Source of the DNA: Mesorhizobium opportunistum WSM2075 | GTDB taxonomy: Bacteria > Pseudomonadota > Alphaproteobacteria > Rhizobiales > Rhizobiaceae | Direction: 5' to 3' | Assembly: GCF_000176035.2 (NCBI RefSeq) | Contig: NC_015675.1 | Location: 1,426,001 to 1,490,000 of the forward strand | Length of the DNA: 64,000 nt | In this document: positions 51,925 through 61,539 of the stretch, in pieces | Layout: each line of letters opens with the position of its first letter | Position numbering within the stretch: the stretch's first letter is position 1 | The notes under the pieces: generated by a model | The model's database searches: none | Told to the model about the DNA's origin: nothing | Seen by the model: the letters and a program-made list of their open reading frames with translations, nothing else | Position numbers and translations under genes: made by a program

Positions 51925-52161
51925 ATGGCCACGTTCAGGGAAATGCGGGTTCTGGAGATCCTCGAAGACGGCTCCTTGACCAAAGACGAGAAGATCGCCG
52001 AACTGCGCAAGATCGAATCCGAGGCGCGCGGGCTACAGCGGGCAGCGTCGGAGAGCCCGATGGGCAACGATGACGGCTGGCAAGACGATCTGCGCCAAGT
52101 TCGCTTAGCGCTCGACAAGCTCGGTGCAAAGGAACCCAAGAAGGGCGCGGCAACGCTATAG
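51925..52161 (+). CDS. Hypothetical small helical protein
   Basis: This 78-residue protein begins MATFREMRVLEILEDGSLTK and contains LTKDEKIAELRKIESEARGL and DDLRQVRLALDKLGAKEPKK. It is acidic and helical. GGGAG lies 7 nt before the ATG. No family is recognised, but the codon pattern is normal for this genome. Confidence 0.65.
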   Translation: MATFREMRVLEILEDGSLTKDEKIAELRKIESEARGLQRAASESPMGNDDGWQDDLRQVRLALDKLGAKEPKKGAATL

Positions 52162-52189
52162 AAGCCCTGCCGGCAACAAGGCTCCAGCT

Positions 52190-52555
52190 TTAGTCGCAAA
52201 CCATGCGAACGCGTTGGCCTGGCGCGCTTACATTCCTGCACGCCAGCTGCTTTTCCGGGCCGGAAGACGAGGGAGCCGGGGAGGAAAGCCTCCTTTGATG
52301 CCGTCTCTGCACGGCGGGCTTCACAACCCTACGCCCGGAAAACCGTTCGGGCGACTGTGGTGGCGCCGGAAAGGCACCATTGTCGACCTGCGACGGTCCG
52401 TAGTCGACATTGGGTGGCGGCCGATCCCAGAAGCGCCTGGCATCGAGCGGCCGCGGGATGATGACCGTGCCGTCATAGCTGCGCGAACAGCCGCTGCCGA
52501 AAAGCAGCGCCACGCCCAGCAAAAAAGGCCCTATCCGTCCAGACATAAGCAACAC
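52190..52555 (-). CDS. Small lipoprotein
   Basis: This protein of about 120 residues has a signal peptide with a lipobox ending LLFGSGCSRSYDG, so the cysteine is probably lipidated. The mature part continues GTVIIPRPLDARRFWDRPPP and ends CRNVSAPGQRVRMVCD, which resembles small conserved rhizobial lipoproteins. A GTG or an ATG 9 nt further on may be the start. It is convergent with the small helical gene, with 28 nt between. Confidence 0.65.
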   Translation of the reverse strand: MLLMSGRIGPFLLGVALLFGSGCSRSYDGTVIIPRPLDARRFWDRPPPNVDYGPSQVDNGAFPAPPQSPERFSGRRVVKPAVQRRHQRRLSSPAPSSSGPEKQLACRNVSAPGQRVRMVCD

Positions 52556-52729
52556 CCCTGCGGGCGCTTATAACGCAGCGTTGGCCGACCCGGCAACCGC
52601 ACGGAACAACGCAGCAACAACGGTCCGGTTGCTTCGTTAAGGTTAGCGGATCGTTAATGCTTCTCGGGCACATTCCGCCGACGAACCGCGGAGGGAGGGT
52701 TCGGCCTTGATTTTCGGGGTGGGGACAGC

Positions 52730-55700
52730 ATGGCGGAAGCGGACGAAGCAATCGGCGCGCGCGGCAAGCGCGAGCCCGGCAAGGTAGCAGTGCATGGCGG
52801 CGACGCCTTGCCACATACTGCCGATATGGATCGCGCCGAAGGGCTTCGCCAGCTTGTCGAAGCCGGCTCGGACTGGATCTGGGAGACCGATGCGGAGCTG
52901 CGCTTCTCCTGGCTTTCGCAGGGCTACCAGGCGGCGACGGGCATCGATCCGGCCGATGTGCTTGGCCGGTTCCGCTTCGATTTCCTCAACCAGGTCCTGA
53001 AGGGCAATCGCAGCGCGGCAGCGCATCTGGAAGATCTGCAGGCGCGCCGGCCGTTCCGCGACTTCGTCTATGAGCTGAAGGGCGGCGGCGCCGACTGCCG
53101 CTGGGTGCTGACGTCAGGCTTTCCACGCTTTGACAGCGAAGGAAAATTTGCCGGCTATCGTGGCATCGGCCGCAACATCACCGCGCTGGCCGCCGCCTTC
53201 GAGGAGATGGCGCCGAAACAGGACGAAGACGTTTCTTCGCAAAGTCTCGTCAACCTTCGCACGATGGTCGATTCGATGCCGATCGGCGTGGTCGTCCTCG
53301 GTGCCGACATGCGCGCGGAGGTGATCAACAGCGCCTTCCATGACTTCTGGAGGATCGATCCAAACCGCGCCGGGATCGGCTCCAGCTTCCGCGAGCTGAT
53401 GGAAGCCAGCCGTGCCATAGATCCCTTCGGTGCCGACGAGACTGCCTGGCAGCGCCATGTCGCCGAGCGCGAAGCCGAGATCAGGGCCGGCGTCGCCGGC
53501 TCCAGGCAATTGCCGCACAATGATGGGCGCACGCTGGTCGCCTCACTGGCATCGCTGGCCGGTGGCAAGCGGCTCATTTCCTATGTCGATGTCACCGACA
53601 TGAAGGGCCGCGAGACGGAAGCCGAGGATGCCCGCAAAAACCTTGCAACCGTGCTGGAATCGCTGCCGGCAGGCGTCATCATCTACGACCGAGACGACAA
53701 GTTCGTCTTCGCCAACCGCAAGCTGCAGGATTCGCTGCCGGCACTGAAGCCCTACTGGCAGCCCGGCCGCACTTTCCGCGAGGCGCTGGAGTTCGGCCAC
53801 TCGGTCGGCTATTTCCGCTCGAGCGGCGATGCCGTGGTCGACAGCCTTTATGCGGTCGATACCGAACGCTGGCTCGACGGCATGCTGAGGCGCTACCGTT
53901 TGCCAAATTCTTCCTATGAGCGTCTCAATGCGGATGGACGCTGGTATCAGGTCTACGACATGCGCACCGATGACGGCACGTTCATCGGCGTGCGCGTCGA
54001 CATCAGCGACCTCAAGAGCCGCGAGGCCGCCTTGCGCGACTCGATGCGCCAGATCGATCTGTTCCGGCACGTCATGGACGAGCTGCCGGTGGCCGCCTTC
54101 ATCAAGGCGCAGGACCTGAACATCGAATTCGTCAACAAGGCCTGGTGCGCGCTGACCGGCCTCGCCAAGGAAGATGTCATCGGCCGGACCGACCGGCAAT
54201 TGTTCGGCGCCGAGGAAGCGGAAGGCTTCAGCCATGACGACGCCGATGTCGTGGCGACCGGCAATGTGCGCGAGGTCGAGGAGCCGGTCACCCATCGCGA
54301 CGGCACGGTGCGGCAGTTGATGACGCGCAAGAGCCGCCTGGTGGCCAGCGACGGCTCGGTGCACCTTGTCGGCTCCAGCACCGACATCACCGATGTCAAG
54401 GCGCGCGAGCGGGCGCTGGAAGAAAGCATGCGCGAGAACGAGGTGTTCCGCAGCCTGATCGACAACGTGCCGGTGTCGATCTACGCCAAGCGCTCCGACC
54501 TCAGGCAGTTCTACGTCAACAAGGGCTGGTGCGACCTCACCGGTCTCGGCAAGGAAGAGGCGATCGGCAAGACCGACGTCGAGATCTTCGGGCCGGACGG
54601 CGAGGCCTTCGTCGCCGGCGACCTGGCCGTGCTGCGCACCGGCGAAACCCAGGAGATCGAGGAGACGGTGACGCTTGCCGATGGCAGCGTGCGCCACCAG
54701 TTCGCCCGAAAGGGCGCGATGATCGCGTCCGACGGTTCGCTCTATCTGATCGGATCAACCACCGACATCACCGAATTGAAGATGCGCGAGGCCGAATTGC
54801 GCGAGGCGCGCCAGCGTGCGGTGCTCGCCGACCGCGCCAAGTCGGAATTCCTCGCCAATATGAGCCATGAGATCCGCACGCCGATGAACGGCGTGCTGGG
54901 CATGGCCGAACTCCTGGCCAAATCCAATCTCGATCCAAAGCAGAAGACGTTCACCGACATCATCGTCAAATCGGGCAACGCACTTTTGACCATCATCAAC
55001 GACATCCTGGATTTCTCCAAGATCGATGCCGGCCAGCTGGTGCTCGATCCGGCGCCGTTCAATCTCGCGGAGGCGATCGAGGACGTCGCGACGCTGGTGT
55101 CGACACGCGCCAAGGAAAAGGATCTCGAACTCATCGTGCGCATCGAGCCGAGGCTCGGAAGCCTTTTCATCGGCGATGTCGGCCGGATCAGGCAGATCGT
55201 CACCAACCTGCTCGGCAACGCGGTGAAATTCACCGACGAAGGCCATGTGCTGGTCGACGTGACCGGCGAACGGATGCCGACCGGAACCAAACTGACGATC
55301 TCGGTCACCGACACCGGGATCGGCATCCCCGAGGAAAAGCTGAAGCTGGTGTTCGAGAAATTCAGCCAGGTCGACACCTCCTCGACAAGGCGGCACGAGG
55401 GCACCGGGCTTGGTCTCGCCATCACCTCGCGGCTGGTCGAACTGATGGGCGGCAAAATCGGTGTCGAGAGCGCCGAGGGCAAGGGTTCGACTTTCTGGTT
55501 CGAGGTGACGCTGCCCAGCGCCGAACAGCAGAACGGGCAGCGCATCATGCCGGTGGATGTGACCGGCGCTCGCGTGCTGATCGTCGACGACAATGCCGTG
55601 AACCGTGCCATCCTGACCGAGCAGATGACGTCGTGGACATTCGATTCATGCGCGGCTGAAAGCGGCGCCGAGGGGCTCAAGGTGCTGATCGCCGCCGCGG

Positions 55701-56497
55701 CCTATGGCGTACCGGTCGACTGCGTCGTGCTCGACTACCAGATGCCTGGGATGAGCGGCGCCGAAATGGCGCGCATCGTGCGAAACACCGCGGGCCTCGC
55801 CAACACGCCGATCATCATGCTGACCTCGGTCGACCAGTCGCTTGCCAACACCAGCTACCGAGATCTCGGCATCGACGCACAGCTGATCAAGCCGGCGCGC
55901 TCCTCGGTGCTGCTGGAAACGCTGGTCGCGACCGTCCAGCGCCATCGCCACACCACGGTTGGCCACGCCGCCCAGCCATCGGCAGGCGAGGCGCCTAATG
56001 CGCCTCAGCGGCAATCATTGGCGCCGTCCGAGCAGCGCGCACAATTGCAGCCACCGCCGGTTCGTCCCAGGCTGCCGGCCGTCGGCGGTGACGGACAGAG
56101 GCTTGATATCCTCGTGGCCGAGGACAATGAGGTGAACCAGATGGTCTTCACCCAGATCCTTGGCGAGACCGGCTACGGCTTCGAGATCGTCAGCAACGGC
56201 CGCAAGGCACTCGACGCCTTCGGCAAGCTCAATCCTTGCATGATCCTGATGGACGTCTCGATGCCGGAGATGAGCGGTCTCGAAGCGACGGCCGCGATCC
56301 GCCGGCTGGAGGAAGACACCGGCACGCATGTGCCGATCGTCGGCGTCACCGCGCATGCGCTCAAGGGCGATCGCGAACGATGCCTGGAAGCGGGCATGGA
56401 CGACTATCTGCCCAAACCGATCAGCCCCAGGGCCCTCTTGGAGAAGGTCGAGCGCTGGGTCGGCGCCAGCCGCCAGGCGCAGCGCAACGCGGGATAG
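52730..56497 (+). CDS. Soluble PAS-rich hybrid histidine kinase with two receiver domains
   Basis: This 1255-residue protein has no membrane segment. Five PAS-type modules occupy about residues 35-690 (openings QLVEAGSDWIWETDAELRFS, TMVDSMPIGVVVLGADMRAE, TVLESLPAGVIIYDRDDKFV, HVMDELPVAAFIKAQDLNIE, SLIDNVPVSIYAKRSDLRQF). A HisKA domain follows with His713 ([12 protein letters not shown]), then HATPase (NAVKFTDEGHV, DTGIGIPEEKL). Two receivers follow, with Asp1002 and Asp1175 ([11 protein letters not shown] and [11 protein letters not shown]). No Hpt domain is present. It probably senses cytosolic signals through its PAS modules. It is the upstream neighbour of the Pst operon. Confidence 0.94.
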   Translation: MAEADEAIGARGKREPGKVAVHGGDALPHTADMDRAEGLRQLVEAGSDWIWETDAELRFSWLSQGYQAATGIDPADVLGRFRFDFLNQVLKGNRSAAAHLEDLQARRPFRDFVYELKGGGADCRWVLTSGFPRFDSEGKFAGYRGIGRNITALAAAFEEMAPKQDEDVSSQSLVNLRTMVDSMPIGVVVLGADMRAEVINSAFHDFWRIDPNRAGIGSSFRELMEASRAIDPFGADETAWQRHVAEREAEIRAGVAGSRQLPHNDGRTLVASLASLAGGKRLISYVDVTDMKGRETEAEDARKNLATVLESLPAGVIIYDRDDKFVFANRKLQDSLPALKPYWQPGRTFREALEFGHSVGYFRSSGDAVVDSLYAVDTERWLDGMLRRYRLPNSSYERLNADGRWYQVYDMRTDDGTFIGVRVDISDLKSREAALRDSMRQIDLFRHVMDELPVAAFIKAQDLNIEFVNKAWCALTGLAKEDVIGRTDRQLFGAEEAEGFSHDDADVVATGNVREVEEPVTHRDGTVRQLMTRKSRLVASDGSVHLVGSSTDITDVKARERALEESMRENEVFRSLIDNVPVSIYAKRSDLRQFYVNKGWCDLTGLGKEEAIGKTDVEIFGPDGEAFVAGDLAVLRTGETQEIEETVTLADGSVRHQFARKGAMIASDGSLYLIGSTTDITELKMREAELREARQRAVLADRAKSEFLANMSHEIRTPMNGVLGMAELLAKSNLDPKQKTFTDIIVKSGNALLTIINDILDFSKIDAGQLVLDPAPFNLAEAIEDVATLVSTRAKEKDLELIVRIEPRLGSLFIGDVGRIRQIVTNLLGNAVKFTDEGHVLVDVTGERMPTGTKLTISVTDTGIGIPEEKLKLVFEKFSQVDTSSTRRHEGTGLGLAITSRLVELMGGKIGVESAEGKGSTFWFEVTLPSAEQQNGQRIMPVDVTGARVLIVDDNAVNRAILTEQMTSWTFDSCAAESGAEGLKVLIAAAAYGVPVDCVVLDYQMPGMSGAEMARIVRNTAGLANTPIIMLTSVDQSLANTSYRDLGIDAQLIKPARSSVLLETLVATVQRHRHTTVGHAAQPSAGEAPNAPQRQSLAPSEQRAQLQPPPVRPRLPAVGGDGQRLDILVAEDNEVNQMVFTQILGETGYGFEIVSNGRKALDAFGKLNPCMILMDVSMPEMSGLEATAAIRRLEEDTGTHVPIVGVTAHALKGDRERCLEAGMDDYLPKPISPRALLEKVERWVGASRQAQRNAG

Positions 56498-56921
56498 CAC
56501 CGCGTCGCGGATTCGCGGCATCTGAAGAGGCAAGCCGAAGGAATCAGTGGGAGATTCCCTGCTACCCCCGCGTGCAATGACTATGGTGCGATCGCACCAT
56601 ATCAAAGGCTGTGCCTAGCCGGGACAATGGCGGCATCGAATTCCGCTCATCCAGTTACGGGCGGGAGCAGCGACCGCCGGCAAGGAACAGCGTCACTCTA
56701 CCCCAACGGACCTGTTTTCGGCGATGGCCCGGCCACGACACGCTCTGGCCTCGAGCAACGCACTCCCGTCCGGATTTTCTTCACCTTTGAAAGCCCCGTC
56801 GAATCCGGCGGCGGCTGCGGCCGGCGGACGGCTCAAGCCCATGATTCCGGGGACAAACTCGGATCGGGCCGCGAACCGGCCGCGCCACCGCCTTTGCCGG
56901 CGCCGGCGACGCGTTACCGGG
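56498..56921. other. Noncoding region between the hybrid kinase and pstS
   Basis: No gene is visible. It holds a perfect 18-bp palindrome, arms ATGGTGCGA and TCGCACCAT at 56583-56600, which includes GCGATCGC. An open frame from 56627 into pstS is not family-like. The Pho box follows. Confidence 0.45.
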
Positions 56922-56953
56922 CTGACATGAAACTGTCATGCGACTGTTATAAT
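56922..56953 (+). promoter_or_regulatory. PhoB box (three repeats) and -10 of pstS
   Basis: Three 7-bp direct repeats are spaced by 4 bp: CTGACAT (56922-56928), CTGTCAT (56933-56939), CTGTTAT (56944-56950). The first two with GAAA between match the PhoB consensus CTGTCAT-N4-CTGTCAT in 17-18 positions with one substitution. The third overlaps a -10 TATAAT (56948-56953). PhoB bound here should activate pstS under phosphate limitation. Confidence 0.9.
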
Positions 56954-57028
56954 CGAAGGCTATTGGCCTCAGCGGGCGCTGGCAAGAAATGGCGCCGAGA
57001 GACCATCTTCCGAACAGGAGCAGGCCAC

Positions 57029-58084
57029 ATGAGACATTTCATCCGCTCGGCGGCCGTTGCGATTGCAATGGCTGCGGCGTCCACCATCACCCTTTCCGCG
57101 GCAATGGCAGCTGACCTTTCAGGCGCCGGCTCGACCTTCATCTATCCGGTGTTCGCCAAGTGGGCCGACACCTACAAGAAAGACACCGGCATCGGCCTCA
57201 ACTACCAGTCGATCGGTTCCGGCGGCGGCATCAAGCAGGTCATCGCCAAGACCGTGACCTTCGGCGCCACCGACAAGCCGATGTCCGATGCCGATCTGGA
57301 AAAGAACGGCCTCGTGCAGTTTCCGATGGTGATGGGCGGCATCGTGCCGATCGTCAACCTCTCCGGCGTCAAGCCGGGCGAACTCGTCCTCGACGGCAAG
57401 ACGCTGGCCCAGATCTATCTCGGCGCCATCACCACCTGGGACGATGCCGCGATCAAAGCGCTGAACCCCACCCTCACCCTGCCGTCGACCGCCATCGCCG
57501 TCGTGCACCGCTCGGACGGCTCGGGCACCACCTTCAACTTCACCGACTACCTGGTGAAGCTCTCGCCCGACTGGAAGGACAAGGTCGGCTCGGACACGGC
57601 CGTCGAATGGCCGACCGGCGTCGGCGCCAAGGGCAGCGAAGGCGTTGCCAATACCGTCAAGCAGACCGACGGCGGCATCGGCTACGTCGAATACGCCTAT
57701 GCCAAGCAGAACAACCTGTCCTACTCAAAGATGGTGAACGCAGCCGGCAAGGTCGTCGAGCCGTCGCTCGAATCTTTCGGCGCTGCCGCTTCGAATGCCG
57801 ACTTCAAGACTGCCAAGAACTTCAACGTCATCATCACCAACGAGCCCGGCGACACCACCTGGCCGATCGCCGCTTCGACCTGGGTGCTGATCCACAAGGT
57901 TCCCGATGACGCGGCCGCCACCGGCGAAGCGCTGAAATTCTTCGCCTGGGCCTACAAGGACGGCAAGGAAACCGCCAAGGCGCTCGACTATGTGTCGATC
58001 CCCGACAGCGTCGTCGACCTGATCAAGGCTTCGTGGAAGACCGACATCCAGGCCGACGGCAAGCCTATCTACGCCGGCGAGTAA
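57029..58084 (+). CDS. pstS: Phosphate ABC transporter, binding protein PstS
   Basis: This 351-residue periplasmic protein has a signal peptide (residues 1-27, cleavage AMA-AD) and PstS motifs: [57 protein letters not shown] (phosphate binding Ser/Arg/Asp/Thr) and [16 protein letters not shown]. It scavenges phosphate for PstCAB. The start ATG 57029 has CAGGAG 9 nt upstream. Confidence 0.96.
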   Translation: MRHFIRSAAVAIAMAAASTITLSAAMAADLSGAGSTFIYPVFAKWADTYKKDTGIGLNYQSIGSGGGIKQVIAKTVTFGATDKPMSDADLEKNGLVQFPMVMGGIVPIVNLSGVKPGELVLDGKTLAQIYLGAITTWDDAAIKALNPTLTLPSTAIAVVHRSDGSGTTFNFTDYLVKLSPDWKDKVGSDTAVEWPTGVGAKGSEGVANTVKQTDGGIGYVEYAYAKQNNLSYSKMVNAAGKVVEPSLESFGAAASNADFKTAKNFNVIITNEPGDTTWPIAASTWVLIHKVPDDAAATGEALKFFAWAYKDGKETAKALDYVSIPDSVVDLIKASWKTDIQADGKPIYAGE

Positions 58085-58095
58085 CATCTTCTGGA

Positions 58096-58124
58096 GGAGC
58101 GCCGCGCCCGCGGCGCTCCTTTTC
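58096..58124 (+). terminator. Intercistronic terminator/attenuator after pstS
   Basis: A perfect 10-bp GC-rich stem (GGAGCGCCGC 58096-58105, GCGGCGCTCC 58110-58119) with a GCCC loop is followed by TTTTCC. It lies 11 nt past the pstS stop. It should lower expression of pstC and beyond relative to the abundant binding protein. Confidence 0.85.
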
Positions 58125-58151
58125 CTTCAACTCGAACGAGCCGAGCTTGAC

Positions 58152-59135
58152 ATGAGTGCTGTCCAGGAAGCCTTGCCAGCCATTCGAGGTTCGCGCGACG
58201 CTATCGTCAGGCGGTTTGCGCTGACAGACGCGATCTTCCACGCAATGACCCGCGCCGCCGCGATATTGGTGCTGGTGCTGCTCGGCGGCGTCGCGATCTC
58301 GCTGTTTGCCGGCTCCTGGCAAGCCCTCTCGACCTTCGGCTTCTCGTTCCTGACCAGCGAAAGCTGGAATCCGGTGACGGAGAAATTCGGCGCGCTGGCG
58401 CCGATCTACGGTACCATCATCACCTCGGCAATCGCCATCCTGATCGCCGTGCCGCTCGGCATCGGCATCGCCATCTTCCTCACCGAGCTTTGCCCGCGCC
58501 CGCTGCGGCGCCCGATCGGCATGGCGGTGGAATTGCTGGCCGGCATTCCCTCGATCATCTACGGCATCTGGGGCCTGTTCGTGCTGGCGCCGTTCCTGCA
58601 GACCACGGTGCAGCCGTTCATCATCAGCGTGTTCCACGGTATCCCGGGCCTCGGCAGCCTGTTTGCCGGCCCGCCCTACGGCATCGGCCTGCTGACATCG
58701 TCGATGATCCTTGCCATCATGGTGCTGCCTTTCATCACCTCGATCACCAAGGACGTCTTCGACACGGTGCCTCCGGTGCTGAAGGAATCGGCCTACGGCA
58801 TCGGCTGCACGACGTGGGAAGTGACCCGCCGCGTCGTCATTCCCTACACGCGGATCGGCATCATGGGCGGCGTCATGCTCGGCCTTGGCCGCGCGCTCGG
58901 CGAAACCATGGCGGTGACCTTCGTCATCGGCAACGCGCACCGCATCTCGACATCGCTGTTTGCGCCCGCAACGACGATCTCCGCGACCATCGCCAACGAA
59001 TTCACCGAAGCGGTCGGCGATCTCTACACGTCTTCGCTGGTGGCGCTCGGCCTGATCCTGTTCGTCATCACTTTCCTGATCCTTGCCATCGCACGCTACA
59101 TGCTGATGCGCATCGACGCCCGCACCGGAGCCTGA
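58152..59135 (+). CDS. pstC: Phosphate ABC transporter permease PstC
   Basis: This 327-residue permease has six membrane helices and the PstC traits: [20 protein letters not shown] in the first periplasmic loop, [20 protein letters not shown] and [20 protein letters not shown] (EAA loop). It forms the phosphate channel with PstA. Confidence 0.95.
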   Translation: MSAVQEALPAIRGSRDAIVRRFALTDAIFHAMTRAAAILVLVLLGGVAISLFAGSWQALSTFGFSFLTSESWNPVTEKFGALAPIYGTIITSAIAILIAVPLGIGIAIFLTELCPRPLRRPIGMAVELLAGIPSIIYGIWGLFVLAPFLQTTVQPFIISVFHGIPGLGSLFAGPPYGIGLLTSSMILAIMVLPFITSITKDVFDTVPPVLKESAYGIGCTTWEVTRRVVIPYTRIGIMGGVMLGLGRALGETMAVTFVIGNAHRISTSLFAPATTISATIANEFTEAVGDLYTSSLVALGLILFVITFLILAIARYMLMRIDARTGA

Positions 59136-59138
59136 CCG

Positions 59139-59990
59139 ATGTCGACAGCCACGTCGCTTCACCAGAGCCGCAAGCGCAAGAATGGCGTGATGATGACGCT
59201 GTGCGTCGCCGCGGCCGGCATCGGCCTTGCCTGGCTGGCGCTCATTCTCGGCGCCCTGCTCTACAAGGGCCTGTCGGGCGTCAATCTTTCGGTCTTCACG
59301 GAAATGACCCCGCCGCCCGGCGATGCCGGCGGCCTGCTCAACGCCATCTACGGCAGCATCGTGATGACCGTCATCGGCATCATCGTCGGCACGCCGATCG
59401 GTGTGCTGGCCGGCACCTACATGGCCGAATACGGCCGCTTTTCGAAGCTCACCACCGTTGTGCGCTTCATCAACGATATCCTTCTGTCGGCGCCGTCGAT
59501 CATCATCGGCCTGTTCGTCTACGAATTGATGGTTCGGCCGATGGGGCATTTCTCGGCGATGGCCGGCGCCGTCGCGCTGGCTATTCTGGTTATCCCCGTC
59601 GTCGTGCGCACCACCGAGGACATGCTCAATTTGGTGCCCAACGCCTTGCGCGAAGCCGGCACCGCGATCGGCGCGCCGCGCTGGGTGGTGATCCGCTCGG
59701 TCGCCTACCGCGCCGCGCTTTCCGGCATCGTCACCGGCATATTGCTGGCCATTGCCCGTATCTCCGGCGAGACGGCACCGCTGCTGTTCACCGCGCTCAA
59801 CAACCAGTTCTGGTCGAGCAATCTCAACGCGCCGATGGCCAGCCTGCCTGTCACCATCTTCCAGTTCGCTCTCAGCCCCTACGAGGAATGGCAGCAACTG
59901 GCCTGGACCGGCGCACTCATAATTACATTGACGGTTCTCGCGCTCAGCATCTTTGCGCGCAGCCTGACCGGACGCAGAGAGGACAAATGA
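59139..59990 (+). CDS. pstA: Phosphate ABC transporter permease PstA
   Basis: This 283-residue permease has six membrane helices and the PstA features [60 protein letters not shown] and [19 protein letters not shown]. It starts 3 nt after the pstC stop and its stop overlaps the pstB start (ATGA). Confidence 0.95.
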   Translation: MSTATSLHQSRKRKNGVMMTLCVAAAGIGLAWLALILGALLYKGLSGVNLSVFTEMTPPPGDAGGLLNAIYGSIVMTVIGIIVGTPIGVLAGTYMAEYGRFSKLTTVVRFINDILLSAPSIIIGLFVYELMVRPMGHFSAMAGAVALAILVIPVVVRTTEDMLNLVPNALREAGTAIGAPRWVVIRSVAYRAALSGIVTGILLAIARISGETAPLLFTALNNQFWSSNLNAPMASLPVTIFQFALSPYEEWQQLAWTGALIITLTVLALSIFARSLTGRREDK

Positions 59991-60790
59991 GCCAGATGTT
60001 GTCTCCAGACATGACGATCGCCGCCGAGGCAGCCGCCAAGGCAAAGATCGAGGTCAAGAACCTCAATTTCTACTACGGCCAGTCGAAGGCGCTGAAGGAC
60101 ATCACGCTGTCGCTGCCCGAACGCAGCGTCACCGCCTTCATCGGACCGTCGGGCTGCGGAAAGTCGACGCTGCTGCGCGTCTTCAACCGCATCTACGAGC
60201 TCTATCCCAGGCAGACCGCCGAGGGCCAGGTGCTGCTCGACGGCAAGAACGTTCTCGACCGTTCGCAGGACCTCAACCTCTTGCGCACCAAGATCGGCAT
60301 GGTGTTCCAGAAGCCGACGCCGTTCCCGATGTCGATCTATGAGAACATCGCCTTCGGCGTCAGGCTCTACGAGAAGATCAGCAAGGCCGAGATGGACGGC
60401 CGCGTCGAGCAGGCGCTGAAGCGCGCGGCGCTCTGGACCGAGGTCAAGGACAAGCTCAATGCCAGCGGCCTCAGCCTTTCGGGCGGCCAGCAGCAGCGGC
60501 TCTGCATTGCCCGTACCGTGGCGGTGAAGCCGGAAGTCATCCTGCTCGACGAGCCGGCCTCGGCGCTCGATCCGCTGTCGACCGCCAAGATCGAGGAGCT
60601 GATCGACGAATTGCAGGCCGACTACACGATCGTCATCGTCACCCACAACATGCAGCAGGCGGCGCGCGTGTCGAAGCAGACGGCCTTCATGTACCTGGGC
60701 GAACTGGTCGAGTTCGACAAGACGGAGAAGATCTTCACGTCGCCCCGCGAGAAGCGCACGCAGGACTACATCACCGGCCGCTTCGGCTGA
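59987..60790 (+). CDS. pstB: Phosphate ABC transporter ATPase PstB
   Basis: This 267-residue ATPase has Walker [21 protein letters not shown] (Lys59), Q-loop [20 protein letters not shown] (PstB-specific KPTPFP), signature [20 protein letters not shown], Walker [21 protein letters not shown] and switch VTHNMQQA. Its start overlaps the pstA stop. It is also part of the phosphate-sensing complex with PhoU. Confidence 0.96.
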   Translation: MSQMLSPDMTIAAEAAAKAKIEVKNLNFYYGQSKALKDITLSLPERSVTAFIGPSGCGKSTLLRVFNRIYELYPRQTAEGQVLLDGKNVLDRSQDLNLLRTKIGMVFQKPTPFPMSIYENIAFGVRLYEKISKAEMDGRVEQALKRAALWTEVKDKLNASGLSLSGGQQQRLCIARTVAVKPEVILLDEPASALDPLSTAKIEELIDELQADYTIVIVTHNMQQAARVSKQTAFMYLGELVEFDKTEKIFTSPREKRTQDYITGRFG

Positions 60791-60815
60791 TCGCACGCAT
60801 ACGAGGACCAGGATC

Positions 60816-61523
60816 ATGGCCGAACACACGGTTGCAGCCTTCGACGAAGATCTCGGACAGATCAGCAGGCTGATCAGCGACATGGGCGACCTCGCCGGCT
60901 CGATGGTCGGCGGTGCCACCAAGGCGCTGCTGAACTCCGACAATGCGCTCGCCCAACGCGTCGTCTCCGATGACGCGATCATGGATGCGCGCCAGCGCGA
61001 GCTGGACGACCGCGCCATCACGCTGATCGCCAAGCGCCAGCCGATGGCCGACGATCTGCGCCATGTCGTCGGCTCGATCCGCATGGCCGGCGATCTCGAA
61101 CGCATCGGCGACCTTGCCAAGAACATCGCCAAGCGCGTCGGCACGGTCGGGCTCTCCGCCACGCCGCGCGACCTGTCGCACTCCATCGACGCGATGGCGC
61201 AGCTGGTGCTGATCCAGGTTCAAGGTGTCATCGAGGAATATGCGGCGCGTGATGCCGCGGCACTGGCGAAGCTGCGCGCCGCCGACGAGCGCATCGATGT
61301 CAAATACACCTCGGTGTTCCGCGAACTGCTGACCTACATGATGGAAGATCCGCGCAACATCACCGCCTGCACGCATCTTTTGTTCTGTGCCAAGAACCTC
61401 GAACGCATCGGCGACCACGTGACCAACATCGCCGAGAATGCGTATTATGTGCTGACCGGCACGCAGCTGCCCGCCAATCGTCCGAAGCAGGACGAAACCG
61501 CGATGTCGGCGCCGGCGGCATAG
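60816..61523 (+). CDS. phoU: Phosphate transport system regulator PhoU
   Basis: This 235-residue protein has two three-helix PhoU repeats with their metal-binding acidic motifs (ARQRELDDRAITLIAKRQPM, MADDLRHVVGSIRMAGDLER; later ITACTHLLFCAKNLERIGDH). PhoU links PstB activity to the sensor kinase and holds the Pho regulon off in high phosphate. It lies 25 nt after pstB and 16 nt before phoB. Confidence 0.95.
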   Translation: MAEHTVAAFDEDLGQISRLISDMGDLAGSMVGGATKALLNSDNALAQRVVSDDAIMDARQRELDDRAITLIAKRQPMADDLRHVVGSIRMAGDLERIGDLAKNIAKRVGTVGLSATPRDLSHSIDAMAQLVLIQVQGVIEEYAARDAAALAKLRAADERIDVKYTSVFRELLTYMMEDPRNITACTHLLFCAKNLERIGDHVTNIAENAYYVLTGTQLPANRPKQDETAMSAPAA

Positions 61524-61539
61524 CAGGGGTGACCAGCCG

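Noticed and set aside
56627..57028. A long N-terminal extension of PstS
   Set aside because: The extra residues precede a perfect signal peptide and would contain the Pho box and promoter.
58065..60044. A 659-codon minus-strand frame across pstC and pstA
   Set aside because: It is antisense to two well-supported genes and dominated by Arg/Asp/Gln runs.
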